A stretch of DNA of 64,000 bases. It comes from Hirsutella rhossiliensis. Lineage: Eukaryota; Ascomycota; Sordariomycetes; Hypocreales; Ophiocordycipitaceae. The stretch is taken from NCBI RefSeq assembly GCF_020360975.1, contig NW_025408668.1:6324001-6388000 (forward strand). Reading direction: 5' to 3'. Shown piece after piece: positions 48,406 to 59,640 of this stretch; positions within the stretch are counted from its first letter, which is position 1; every line of letters begins with the position of its first letter. Made by a program: the position numbers and the translations under genes. Under the pieces are notes generated by a model. It saw only the letters and a program-made list of their open reading frames with translations, ran no database searches and was not told the origin of the DNA.

Positions 48406-50150
48406 ATGTCACAAGGACAAACAGAAGGCATAAGGGTTATACAACCTCAAGAAGATGTACGCCTACGCCAACCTATTTCTGCTCAGGAATTTATGCGCGG
48501 AACCGACTTCGCGGCCGATTTTTCCGCTATAGACCCTCAGCTTCGATTCAAAGATATCTCAGTCGATAATATAACGGAGATACATGCAACCACGTACGCA
48601 GCTAAGGCCCTAAAGCCTATACTCTTGAGAAGATGTGGGATGATGAAGTCTTCCATGCTTTCCAACAAGACTTTGAAGGATGGACGCTAGACATGTTCCT
48701 TATGGTTGAAATTTCATACCGGCGGGAGCTCCGCCGGGTTCTCCGCCGAAAGGGAGTATATACTGGGACGAACCACCAGCGAATCGAACGATCCTTGATT
48801 AAGCTACTCGAAGCCGACAGTTTCCCTACTTGGGACCCTGAGGAATTCACAAAACAGATATTTGACGTACGATCAAATGCTTCCTGGCAACAACAAGCCC
48901 TCGCAACGCCTTCTTCCCGAGAGAATATCCAAAATCCGACCCAAGACCAGTCACCAAGGGACCAGCCTACAACCCAAGCCCAGGCTTTGCAACAGCAGCA
49001 ACAGGTTGTTTCCCAAGGACCCCAGAGGCCTCCCGAGCAAGCCCAACAGATGACCCCAAGGAACCTTATTCCAAGCCCCATTTTCCCAGGAAAGCTTTCC
49101 CCAAGACATCCCCACTCAACAGACCCAGACGAAGTCTATTCCCCAAGCCCCCTTACTACAGTCATTTCCTTCAAGGCAGACCCAGCCTGACGGGCATCAG
49201 CCGTACAAGGCCCTGCCCCCTCGTTCCGTTCCGAACGAACGGCTTGACCCCGCCGTTTCTGCCCAGTTTCTAAAGACCTTTGACAAAGACCAAAAGTACA
49301 CAGGCGAGCCCTACGACCTCCTTGACGATAAGATGAAGATCTTTTCAACATCTGCTTCCATGCACAGATCCGGGAGACCCAATTCTATGCGGTATTTCCT
49401 AGATTCTTAACGGACGAGCAGAAACCTTCTACCTTCATTACGTCGATCAAGACGATACATTTGCAATAGCGTATCACAAGGTTAAGACGCATTTCGACAC
49501 CGATGTTAACCATCATCACTATTACACCGACTGGACAACTGCTACCTTCGATAGGGTCCGTAGGGAACATAGTGATAAGACCCTACATCAGGTTCTTCAG
49601 CTGCTACTTGATAAGCTACAGCTTTGCCAGAGGCCCTAGGCCCTGAGTATCGAGGGAGGATAATTTACGTACTACAGTTATCCGAGCCTGCCGAGGAGTC
49701 ATAGAACTTGAACACGCATTGTTCAAGCCTGCCCGCGTGTGCGAAGAGCTTTTTGCTGATTTACGGTCTTCAATCGAGACCTCTATCAGTAGACAAGCTA
49801 TATATACAACCTCGACGGACAGCTACTACATGGACCGACGGTACAATCAGTACGGTAGGAACCGCGGATATTCCTCTTTCGGCCCCGAGGGAACCCACAA
49901 GGTAGCCGAGATCAGAAACGACAGTGGACGAAGAAGTGCTTCGTTTGTGGAAAGCCAGAATGTTGGTCAACGAGGCATTCCGACGAAGAAAGACGTAAGT
50001 CACGAAGCCAGTATATCTCACAATGCCACTTCAGTGGGTCTACGGCCACAGCTACGGACTACGCTGCCTACCTCACGGAATATGAAGGAGCCGATACGGA
50101 CGAGGAAGCCGACTTTGACCCTAGTGACCCGTTTGACGACGAAGACGAAG
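48406..50150 (+). CDS. Copia K Gag
   Basis: Starts at ATG 48406 (MSQGQTEG), the first good start after the leader. Gag forms the particle that packages the RNA. The N-terminal part runs to about 48610. After a frame change there it continues with the conserved F-AFQ-DFEGWTLDMFL region from 48633, then a Gln/Pro-rich linker with a run of five Gln near 48990. A YTGEPYDLLDDKMKI segment (49288-49335) and a helical middle part follow in shifting frames. The zinc knuckle (CFVCGK-ECWSTRH) is at about 49938-49980, in a frame different from the preceding part. At least five frame changes occur (near 48612, 49335, 49420, 49640-49665, 49940), each reparable by one extra base in an existing run. The remnant at 59640-60414 is a relative. 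Confidence 0.85.
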
Positions 50151-50155
50151 ACCAG

Positions 50156-51810
50156 TTGCAGGACGTAACGCAGTTCCTTACAGACCAGGCTTTCTTGCAC
50201 CAAGTCACCGGAGAAGACATCTACGCCGATAATGCCCCAAAGACCCCATCCAACCAGTTCCTTATTGAGGACCGGTATGCAGGACGCTTCCAAGGCATCC
50301 TTCCAGATACCGGTGCAGCCAACGTCTCGACTGTCGGTATGCAACAGTATCTTGCGCTGCAGCGGGAAGATCCTTCCGTTGCTATAGATAAATCGACAGC
50401 CGGAAGAGCTTCCATCACGTTCGGAAAAGGAGAGTCAACATCGTCTATAGGGAATGTTAACGTACGAACAGCTATTGACAGATCGACTTCCAGGTCCTCA
50501 ACGCTCTGACCCCTTTCTTGCTTTGCCTTGCAGACATGGATAGGCTGCACGTCTATTTCAATAATACCACAGACGAACTTATCCAAGGCGAGACCCGCAT
50601 CCCTATTATACGCAAATGGGGACATCCTTGGTTTCATCTTAGCAAGCAAGAACAGAGCCTTTTCTTACAGAAGGGAACTACGTCGCCTACATCGCCGTTT
50701 CGGGCACCCCGCTACAGATCGCCTATTCAAGCTGCTAACCCGGGCCGGCCACGAAGTCGAACAGCAACGGCTAGAGGAAATCGGCAAATTCTGTCATCAC
50801 TGCCAACTACACGGACGAGAGCCTCGTAGGTTTAAATTCAGCCTAAAAGATGACCATGAATTCAACTATGAAATTCTTGTCGATGTGATGTACTTAATTA
50901 GCCGCCCTGTCTTACATGTCGTCGATTCTGCTACTGCTTTCCACGGGCTAGGTTCCTGAAGTCCCTATCAACAAAGGACACTTGGGAAGCCCTCCGCTGC
51001 TTATGGATCGATACGTACCAAGGACCCCCGGACGTTGTTACCCACGATGCAGGTACGAACTTCGCCTCAACGGAATTTCAAACCGAGGCCAAGATGCTAG
51101 GGATTACCTGTAAGGAAGTCCCTATTGAAGCCCATTGGTCTATCGGCAAGGTTGAACGGTACCACGGCCCTTTGCGACGAGCGTTTGAGATTATGTACGC
51201 AGAGCTCTCAAGCCAGGCAGACGCAGATTCGATCCTCCAGATGGCCGTTAAAGCAGTCAACGATACCGCCGGACCAGACGGACTTGTACCTACCCTTCTT
51301 GTCTTCGGGGCTTACCCTCGAATCACCGCCGATTCGCCGCCGAATCCCTCGGTAATCCGACGCGGTGAGGTCGTACGCAAAGCTATGAAGGAACTACGCA
51401 AGTTTATGGCCAACCGGGACGTTAAAGAGGCCCTAGGCACACGCAATGGTCCAACAACTATTGACGTTCTAAACCTCAAGTTGCAAAGCGAGGTATGCGT
51501 TTGGCGGGAGAAGGTTGGCTGGCGAGGCCCCTATAAGGTTATAAGTATAAAAGACCATGATATCACGGTTGATATGGTTAACGGACCAACGACCTTCCGA
51601 TCAACTGTCGTGAAGCCGTACTATAAGGACGATAACTCCCCTGCTGCCCCCGGCACGGACGAACAACCTCGGAAGAGAGGACGCCCGCTTAGATCGACGA
51701 ATGCACCCGCAGCTCAGACAACGGAGCCCGCAGCCCAGACAGCCGTAAAGCCGCCCACAGGACCACGCAAGCGAGGTCGACCCCCGGGATCGAAAAATAA
51801 GAAGCATAGC
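50156..51810 (+). CDS. Copia K protease and integrase
   Basis: The protease active site P-D-T-G-A is centred on the Asp codon at 50306-50308 and would release the mature proteins. The integrase follows. Its zinc-binding HHCC part lies around 50688-50815 (LHRRFGHP...CHHC). The catalytic core has Asp at 50882-50884 (ILVDVMYL), Asp at 51046-51048 (THDAGTNF) and Glu at 51154-51156 (IGKVERYHG). A C-terminal region with WREKVGWRGPYKVI (about 51500-51545) and basic AT-hook-like RKRGRP motifs (51670-51800) should bind DNA. Frame changes occur near 50470, 50680 and 50950; after 51094 the frame is open to 52119. The presence of integrase before reverse transcriptase fixes the Ty1/Copia assignment. Confidence 0.88.
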
Positions 51811-52890
51811 TTGTACAACGCCCAGACCTTCCTACAGAAACGGGAAATGGACGATATTGCCCTTGCCATTAAGCTTCGAGACGACGGCGTCATTACAACG
51901 CCAGGTGCCCCGTTTGAACAGTCCGATCAAAAGGAAATCAATGACCTCATCGGACGAGGGGTATTTACCTTCGAGTTATTCGACCCGACCAAGCATCGAG
52001 GAACACGGATTTTCAAGTCACGATTAGTCCGAGAAGTTAAAGGAAAGTATATAAAGCCGTACGAAAAGTCTCGCCTCGTAGTCCAAGGCTATAACGACGA
52101 CGAGAAGAACACTCTTTGACCCAATCGCCTACCATCCAGCGGGCTAGTCAAAGACTAATCATAGCCCTTGCCCCAACGCTCCTTACGTCCGGTATGTCCT
52201 CGAACTAAGGGATATATCACAAGCCTATACGCATTCAACGACAGGACTTGCACGCCTAGTCCTAACCTATCTTCCCATCGAACTACAGGATAAGTACCCA
52301 AAGGACTATCATCCGATCGTCCGCCCTCTTTATGGCATTGCAGAAGCAGGCCTACATTGGTTCGCAACATACCACAAGCATCATAGGGAGCAGCTACGGA
52401 TGTCGACTTCAACGTTCGACCCATGCCTCCTTATAACGAACACGGACCCCAACCAAGCGTTTGGCATAGTGGGCATGCAGACGGATGACACCCTGATCCT
52501 CGGAACAGCAGGCTTTTCTGTACACGAAGAAAACAAGATACAAGAAGCTAAGTTTATCGCCAAGCCAAAGACAAAGCTTTTAATTTCTTCGGCCCTAGAC
52601 TTCAACGGCTGTACGCTTGCACTAGACGAAAAAGGTCGAATTCACCTTAAGCAGAAGGGACAAGCTAAGAAAATCGCCCTTATTAACGTGGAAGCTTCTG
52701 ATCGTATGCAAAAGTACATGGAACAACGCGCCCGAGGAGCCTATATCGCCTCAATCTGCCAGCCAGAAGCTACGTGTGATATGTCAACCGCGGCACAGGT
52801 CCAACAGCCCACAGACACGGACTGCATCACCTCAACAAAAGACTCAAATGGCAACAGGACAACCTACAAAGAGGGATCCAATACGTGCCC
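51811..52890 (+). CDS. Copia K reverse transcriptase
   Basis: Copies the element RNA into cDNA. The domain starts near FLQKREMDDI (51826) and continues through GTRIFKSRLVREVKGK and KSRLVVQGY. It then shifts frame at about 52113 and again at about 52200, with LELRDISQAYTHS just after. The active site is Q-T-D-D (52478-52489, GMQTDDTLIL), where most Copia enzymes have Y-V-D-D. The two catalytic Asp are present; the position usually filled by Tyr is Gln. A frame change near 52825 leads into RNase H. Confidence 0.88.
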
Positions 52891-53458
52891 CTAGACCTAC
52901 AGACAGCTAAACTAATGGTCTTTACGGATGGATCATTTGCCAACAATAAGGACCTCTCATCACAAATCGGCTTTCTTGTTATGCTTGTTAACGAAAAACA
53001 AGAAAGCTCCGAGGATGTTCCTTCTTTTAACATTAACGGCGATTTGATCCATTGGAGCTCTACGAAGTGCAAGAGGGTAACCCGAAGTGTGCTTGCCTCC
53101 GAGATCTACGGCATGACCGACGGATTTGACATCAGCCTTGCTATTGCAACGACCCTAAGAATGATCACCGACCGACTGAATCTCCTCCAATCCCCTTATC
53201 GTCTGCGTAGACTCTTATTCCCTTTACGAATGCATTGTCAAGCTCGGCACAACAAAGGAAAAGCGTCTTATGATTGACATTATGGCTCTACGGCAGTCAT
53301 ATGAGAGACGGGAGATATTAGAAGTCCGATGGATCAACGGCAACGACAACCCAGCTGATGCAATGACGAAGGCGTCACCAAACAAGGCCCTTGAGCGCTT
53401 CATCTCGACTAACCAGCTGACTATCCGGGTAGAAGGGTCAGTCCATAGGCCAGTGTGA
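52891..53458 (+). CDS. Copia K RNase H and Pol C-terminus
   Basis: Removes RNA from the hybrid. VFTDGSFANN (Asp at 52927-52929) gives the first acidic residue. HWSSTKCKRVTRS-LASEIYGM (about 53050-53115) carries the Glu. VDSYSLYE at about 53195-53230 is in another frame. NPADAMTKASP (about 53349-53380) is the usual Copia ending. The stop is at 53456-53458. Two one-base losses around 53187-53197 explain the frame break. Confidence 0.87.
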
Positions 53459-53562
53459 AACAGAGCGTCTCCTTGCCTTTTGACTTCTTTCCTTCCTGGC
53501 CACTAGATTATCAACCAGCTATATTGTTACCTTTGTCTTTCCTTGAAAGAAAAAGTTGCTAG

Positions 53563-53845
53563 TGTCTAGATGCGGAGGACTTCATTATGTGGGGACATGG
53601 GCTCTACTGGCCCTACGCGAGAAGGAGGCTTTATAGGAGGGTCTCGAAGACATTCGGACCGGGGTTACACGCCTCCCTTCATTCCTCCCTTCCTTCCTTC
53701 TTCTCCTCCTTCCCTCATTCTTCTTCATCTTTTTCTCTTCTCTTCATAGATTACCAATACAACAGTCACAGGCATAGCTCTTTAGCACCTTTGATTCGTA
53801 TTCTCTATCACCCCTGTGCACAGCACGAATACCCACGACCCAACA
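53563..53845 (+). repeat. Copia K 3' LTR
   Basis: 283 bp, identical in substitutions to the 5' LTR. Differences are GG versus G, CC versus CCC and TTTTCTT versus TTTTTCTCTT. A purine run GAAAGAAAAAG (53546-53556) just upstream is the likely polypurine tract. Confidence 0.95.
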
Positions 53846-56800
53846 ATATTCTTATAATCTATATAGACCTTAACTTTATATTTACTTTTAAAAAGGTAGT
53901 ATCGAAATTCCTTAAAAGCCTAAATAATTATAAGGAATTATTTATCGTAAATAAGGTAATTAAGTTCTATACTATTTAGCTTCTTTAAATAAAATGCAAT
54001 TAGTTATAGTCTTCCTTTATTATCTTTTTATCTAATTTATACTCTTAAAGTAAAGTCTAATATATTAGTTTTAAGTTCGATTTATTATTCTAGATCGAAG
54101 GTAGTTAAGACTAGTTCTTATATAATTATAGTCTTAATATATTTAAAAGCTTCGTTAGCTTTATCGTCTTATATAAATTCTTTTTCCTTCTTTATTAAGT
54201 TATATAGTAATACTATAATCTTTCCGAAATCTTTAATAAATCGTTAGTAGTAATTTATAAATCCTAGGAAACTTTATATATCTTTAACGTTCTTTAATAT
54301 TAGCTATTCTTTAACTAAGTTAATCTTATCTTATTATATTTATATCTCTCTTAGTAAGATTATATATTTAAGGAAGTCTACTTCCTATATATAGAACTTA
54401 CTTTTATTTAGTTTAACTAATAACTTTATATTTTAAAGTATATAAAGTACCTTATAGATATATTCCTTATATTCTTCTAGGGTATCTAAGAAGATTAAGA
54501 TATTATCTAGGTATACTATTATAAAGATATCTAAGTATTTATATAAGATATTATTAATTATCTATTAAAAGGTAGCTAGTATATTTATAAGTTTAAATAG
54601 TATTACTAGATATTTAAATAATCTAAATTTTATTTTAAAGGCTATTATTTATTTATATCCCTTTTTTATATATATTAAGTTATAAGCGCCTTTAAGATCG
54701 AGGGCTATAAACTATTTTTTACTATATAGTTAATCTTATAGTTCTAATATAAGCTATAATAGTATTCGGTTTTTTATTATAATATTATTTAAGCGTCTAT
54801 AGTCGATAACTAGTTATAGCTTACCGTTTTTCTTTAAAATAAATATAACTAGGTAGCTTACTTTAAATATTAACGTTTATATATATCCCTTTTATAGATT
54901 CTTATTAAGGTAGTCGCGTAGCGTTTATAGTTACTTTTCGTTTAAGTTATAGATTTTATAGAATATCGGCGTTATTCTATCCTTAAGATAAATTTCGTAG
55001 TCTTATTAGCTATATTTAAGTAACCCTATCTTAAGTTCTTCCTTAAAAAGTTTATTATATTTCTAGTATTCTTAAGGGATACTCTTTATTTTATCTTATA
55101 GGCTTTATTCTTTCTTTTAAAAGCTAGTTTCTCTTAACTTAAGCTCTTTATTAATTTATTTAAGGTCTTTCCTTAAAGTAGTAATAACTCTTTAGATCTT
55201 TATATTATATCCTTTATTTTATTTATATTAGATACTAGGTTATATAGCTATATTAGTTAGTATATAGGTCTTATTAGTCGATTTTATTATATCCGCTAGT
55301 TCGGTTACTATTTTCGTTTATATTACTAAAGCCTATAATAATTTACTTAAACGGTTATCCCTTTTATTCTATTTAGTAGCTAAATTATCGTAAAAATTTA
55401 CTTTCTTTTAAATCTACTAGTCTTAGAAACTTATATCTTCGTTTTAATATAGCTAGCTAGTTCTCTAGTTAATTAGTAGGTTACTCTCTTATAGCTATAG
55501 AAGTCTTAATATAAGGTTATATTCTTTAATATCTATAATATCGAAGTTAACTTATTTATTATAGCCCTAGATATTAATATTAAGGTAATTAATCTCTATA
55601 TTAATAATTCCGTTATTATAGTTAAAGGCCTCTCCTTTAATATTTATAAGTTTATATAGATCTTTCTTATATCTTTATATAAGTTAATAACGATTAATAA
55701 CTCTAGGTAAAACGTAATTACCTATTGCGTTATAGTCTAAAAGTATATATATATAATATCCCGCGATTTAGATATCTAATATTATTTAGTTACTATAGCT
55801 TACTATTACTATATATAAGGTCCTTAGATATTATTATATTATACTAGTCTATAGCCCTTTTATAAATAGTATACCTCGTTTTTTACTTAGTTCTTATTCG
55901 TTTTATTTAAGTATTCTTCTTTAATTTATTATTAATATTGTTTCTTTATATTTTTATCGCGTAGTATTATATTAAGGCTTAAGAAACTAATTTCCTATAG
56001 CTAATTAAAGATTCTTTATTTCTTAACGCTATATCGTTTATATTATACTACTTTATAGTTAATTATATACTATACTTTATAATTCTATTTATTTTTATAC
56101 TAAAGGTTAAGTTTTCGTTTTATATCTTTTTATTTTTTATATAGTATTTCCTTATCTATTCTTCCTTAGTCGAATATAGCTTATAGCCTTTATATATATT
56201 ACTAATAATCTTTTAGTATACTATTATATTATTTATACTATACTTATACTTTTTTATATTTATAAACTCTATAGTTTAAGTATATATATTTATTATAATC
56301 TTCTTTATTATATTTAACTTATTATATAAGTCTTTAAATAATTAAGGGTTTAGATACCTTAAAGTAAGTAGCGTTATACTATTCTTTTATTTTAGCGTAT
56401 TTATAGATTTTATATATCTTTAAAAGATATCTCGTTAATATACTATAATTATTATAGTATTTAAGTAGCGTACTATAATTAGGTTTTAATAATATAACTT
56501 AGTTATTTAAGTAACGTTAATAGATTTTCTAGTAGTTTAGTTTTATACTTAAGTAGGGTTTCGAAAGTACTTATCCTTTAAACCTAACTAAGAAGGCGTT
56601 ATATTATACGTTTATCTAAAAGTATATTATATAATCTAAGTAGACGTATAATATCTATAAAATATACTTATAGTACTTATAAGTAAGTAGTATTTATAGG
56701 TTATTTTTAAATTCTCCTTATAGTTACTATTCTTATTATAAAGCTATAAAGGTATCGACTATAGCGATAGCTATAGTATAGTCTCCTCTATATAATACTA

Positions 56801-58404
56801 GTTAATACTAAATTAATATAGCTTATTAGTTTTCTATAAGAATTTAAGGTATTTATTAAGTTTTAATTTTAAGTATTTCTTTAAATTCTTTAAAGTATAG
56901 AGCGTATTCTCTAATTATAGTAATTTCCCTTAATAATAAGGATAGTAATATAAGTTTATTCTTATCTTTTATTTCTCTAGGTATTTCTTATTTTTTAGAG
57001 CTTATATTATTAATACTTTATTATTCCTTTTTAAGTTACTATCTAAGTTTCGTAAGTATAAGGGCTATATCTATATCTTCTTTATTATATTATTTATAGA
57101 CTACCTATTATTATTATCGATTTTTATTTTATATATCTTCTTAGAATTATTTACCGTTCTTCTTAATCTAGTCTTAAGAGACTCCTTTAAGATAAGGGTA
57201 TTCCGGTTCTATAAATTTAACTTATTTCTATATTTTAAAATCCCTTTACTATATTATTATAAGGGTTTTCCTTAATAGCTTTAAGAACTATCTAGTACCG
57301 TTCTTATCGCTTAAGTATACTATATATTTATCGTTATAGTATATAGTTTAACTAAGGAGTTTATACTTTCGTTCCTATCTATTAATAGCGTTTAAGTATT
57401 TCTTACCTTTTAAGGCTAGTACTTAATAGGTTTTCTTTTCTTTATAAGGTTATCTATATTCTTTAAAGTAATATCTAAGTTTCTTATAGTTAAAATACTT
57501 TCTTTTACTTTTTTATATTACGTTTAAGTCTATCCTACCTAGGTTAGTTATATAAGTATAGGTAATAAGAGTTTCGCGCTTCTTTTTATAGTTAGCGTAT
57601 TAGTTAAAGTTATTCTTATAAGAAGGGTTTTAGTTTCCTCTTCCTTATTTCTTTTCTTAGCGTCGCGTATACTATCTATCGTTAATTTATACTATTATAG
57701 TAATATAGTCTAAGAGGTTATTAAGTCGATTTTCCTTATAAAGCTCGTCCTTAACTTCTTTTTTAAGCCCGTTATAGAATCGTAATATAAGAGGTTCGTC
57801 GTCCTAATTAAGCTTTAAGGTAAATTAATAGAACTTTATAGTATAATTTAATACTAAGATCCTTTATCGGAGTTCTTAAAGTTTCTATTTAGCTTCTTAT
57901 TCCTTATTAGTTATTCTAAATACCTTTATAATAGCTTCTTTAAATCCTTAGAAATTAATAAAGACTTTATCTATCTTATTATCTTATTACGCTAGTTAGT
58001 TATTAAGAAAATCCCTTATTATAGGTCTAAACTAAGTAAGTACTATTTTAAATAAATAATTTCCTATATAAAGTACCTTTTCGACTAGGTCTAAGAGTTT
58101 TATAGGGTAAAACTAGTAGTAGGCCTTAAGTTAAGTAAGAAAGTCTTAAAGTATACTATAAGTACTATTAAGTAGTCTTAGCTATTTTAGTCTAATTACT
58201 TCTATAAGGTCTCTAACTTATCCGTTGCCTCCTTTATTCCTAAGTAACTATACCTTATATTAAAGGGTAATAATCTTATATATTATATCTTAAGGCGATA
58301 TAGTAGCTCTAAAGTTAGTTAATCTAGTTTACTATATAGGTATATTAATAGTTATAATATTACTTAAAGTAATATAGTATTATACTAAATAAGAGCTTTT
58401 AATA

Positions 58405-58874
58405 TATAACGACCGGTATTATTCCTAAGAGATAAACCTATCGAGGGGTTTATATTAGCAGATATAATAAGGCGTAGTCTAAGTAATAATAAGTATATTA
58501 CGTTAGTAATAAGTTAGAGGTCGTAAACCGTAGACTATAACTAGGTAATTAAAATTAAAGATAGAATCGTAATAAAGATCTATATTAAAAGCTATTAAGC
58601 TATCTATCTAAAGGAGTAAAAGTAGGTAGCTATATATACCTATAGAGACTATCCTTAGATCACGGTTCTAGCCGTAATCCCCTTTATAGCTTACTATAGC
58701 TTACTTATAAGCTATGCTCCTAAGTAGTAATCTATCTATATAAGGCTTACTTAGCTTACGTACGCTTTAGGTAAGCTAAGCCTAAGTGACTTCTCGTCCT
58801 AACTATTATTCCGAGCCGCCTTATTATATAAACGTGGCCGGCTCTCCTACGGCCCGCTAACCGTGGTCGTAATA
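58405..58874 (-). repeat. Gypsy F 5' LTR
   Basis: 470 bp, partner of 44633-45102. This copy kept more CA and TG toward its right end (58660-58870), next to the lightly mutated zone. Confidence 0.93.
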
Positions 58875-59120
58875 TTAAAGCCTTACTAGAGTCGAGATAA
58901 ACAGCTAGTTAAGCCTAAGGACCACTTATTTATAACGGAGACTATATATAATATAGAATAAATTCTCGATTATTATAGGCTAAAAAGTTATCGACGATAC
59001 CTTATAAAATAAAAAGGTTATAAAGAAGAAGAGAACTCCTAGGTATCTCGTTATAACTTCGTAAATAAGGCGTTCTTAATAGACTACGATTAATCTATAG
59101 GTCTAAGGTCCTAGGAGTTT
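58875..59120 (+). pseudogene. Gypsy E chromodomain (pol 3' end, separated by F)
   Basis: Stops read as Gln or Trp, the + frame gives GPLIYNGDYI, then INSRLL-AKKL-T-PYKIK-L and LGISLYNF-like residues, the layout of a chromodomain (EQILDSR...YKVKWKGY...). It continues the E integrase C-terminus that ends at 44632. Confidence 0.75.
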
Positions 59121-59640
59121 AGGACGAACTCCTTAGGAGGTAGGGCAACCTATTACGCGCTTAAAGCTATAGGTTATACGATCTAAAACCAAAGTAAGGA
59201 TTACGACGCGCGGCTAGAGGTATATAAGGACGTAGGGATACCTATAGCCTACTAAAGGAACTCTTTAAAGATTAATAAATTAAATAATTAACCCCCGTTC
59301 TTTACTTTCTATTTAGTTCTATATACGCCTTATAATTACTTAGTCGGTGGTCGGAGTCTTAGTCGGAACGGTTAAAACGGATATACTAGATTTACGTTAA
59401 GCGCGTATAACGTAAAAGCTCGGTACCTATTTACTTAATCGCTAGTAAGCGATCTTATTAAGCTTTAAGTAATATTATAGCTAGGTATATATAAGCCTTA
59501 ATAGCTATAAAGATATATTAGCACTATAAACGAAGACTTAAAGCTAAGGAGTAAGAAAGAAAGACTAGACTATACGACCGAGCTAGCCCTTATATATATA
59601 TATACGAGGTTACCTTAGCAGCGCTTAGGTAAGCATAAGG
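59121..59640 (+). repeat. Probable Gypsy E 3' LTR region
   Basis: A purine-rich run (about 59133-59146) is followed at 59151 by TATTACGCGC, a plausible LTR start (TGTCACGCGC before RIP). A TATA-like AGGTATATAAGG follows at about 59219-59230. The right end is not resolved: RIP fades out near 59630. No second copy of this LTR lies in the window. Confidence 0.45.

Larger units (their letters stand above)
47840..53845 (+). mobile_element. Ty1/Copia element K, young, not RIP-mutated
   Basis: LTRs at 47840-48119 and 53563-53845, canonical TGTCTAG...CCCAACA ends, perfect duplication ATATT (47835-47839 and 53846-53850). Removing it restores the RNase H sequence of element F, judged against F2 near 35205-35225. 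CA and TG are at normal frequency, and codon usage looks coding. The LTRs differ only by three indels in low-complexity runs, with no substitution seen, so insertion is recent and later than the RIP of F. The gag-pol frame is broken many times (see findings), but each break resembles a one-base homopolymer error. Confidence 0.96.
45830..58380 (-). pseudogene. Gypsy F gag-pol with chromodomain, RIP-dead, interrupted twice
   Basis: Minus strand, from right to left. Gag occupies about 56700-58300. The protease region is about 55380-55600. The reverse transcriptase active site is at about 54506-54517, reading Y-L-D-N. RNase H runs about 53851-54200 and continues left of Copia K from 47839. The integrase zinc-binding part contains the TRIM insertion at 46983-47385, and the integrase core is at about 46500-46850. 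A chromodomain lies near 45840-46010. Each block was identified by alignment to the + strand copy F2 and by the domains themselves. Stops are frequent. Confidence 0.85.
44633..58874 (-). mobile_element. Gypsy F: chromovirus carrying nested TRIM and Copia K
   Basis: Two 470-bp LTRs in direct orientation enclose a minus-strand chromovirus. Removing the TRIM (46988-47380) and Copia K (47840-53845) leaves about 7 kb of internal sequence collinear with F2. RIP is saturating. It is inserted in the pol gene of E. Confidence 0.9.
41451..59640 (+). mobile_element. Gypsy E: chromovirus split by element F
   Basis: Pol runs from about 41451 to 44632, stops where the F LTR begins, and resumes at 58875 with the chromodomain. 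The two halves form one continuous reading order (C-terminal integrase segment, then chromodomain), so F inserted inside the E pol gene. The bases at the junctions are TTAGA (44628-44632) and TTAAA (58875-58879), a 4-of-5 match consistent with a decayed target duplication. Right boundary is uncertain. Confidence 0.82.

Noticed and set aside
48018..49081. Minus-strand frames opposite Copia K gag
   Set aside because: Antisense of recognised Gag coding sequence with no domain of their own.
44628..58879. Direct LTRs at 44633 and 58405 as two independent solo LTRs
   Set aside because: They are equal in length, enclose a collinear F body with purine tract on the correct side, and separate two continuous halves of Gypsy E.
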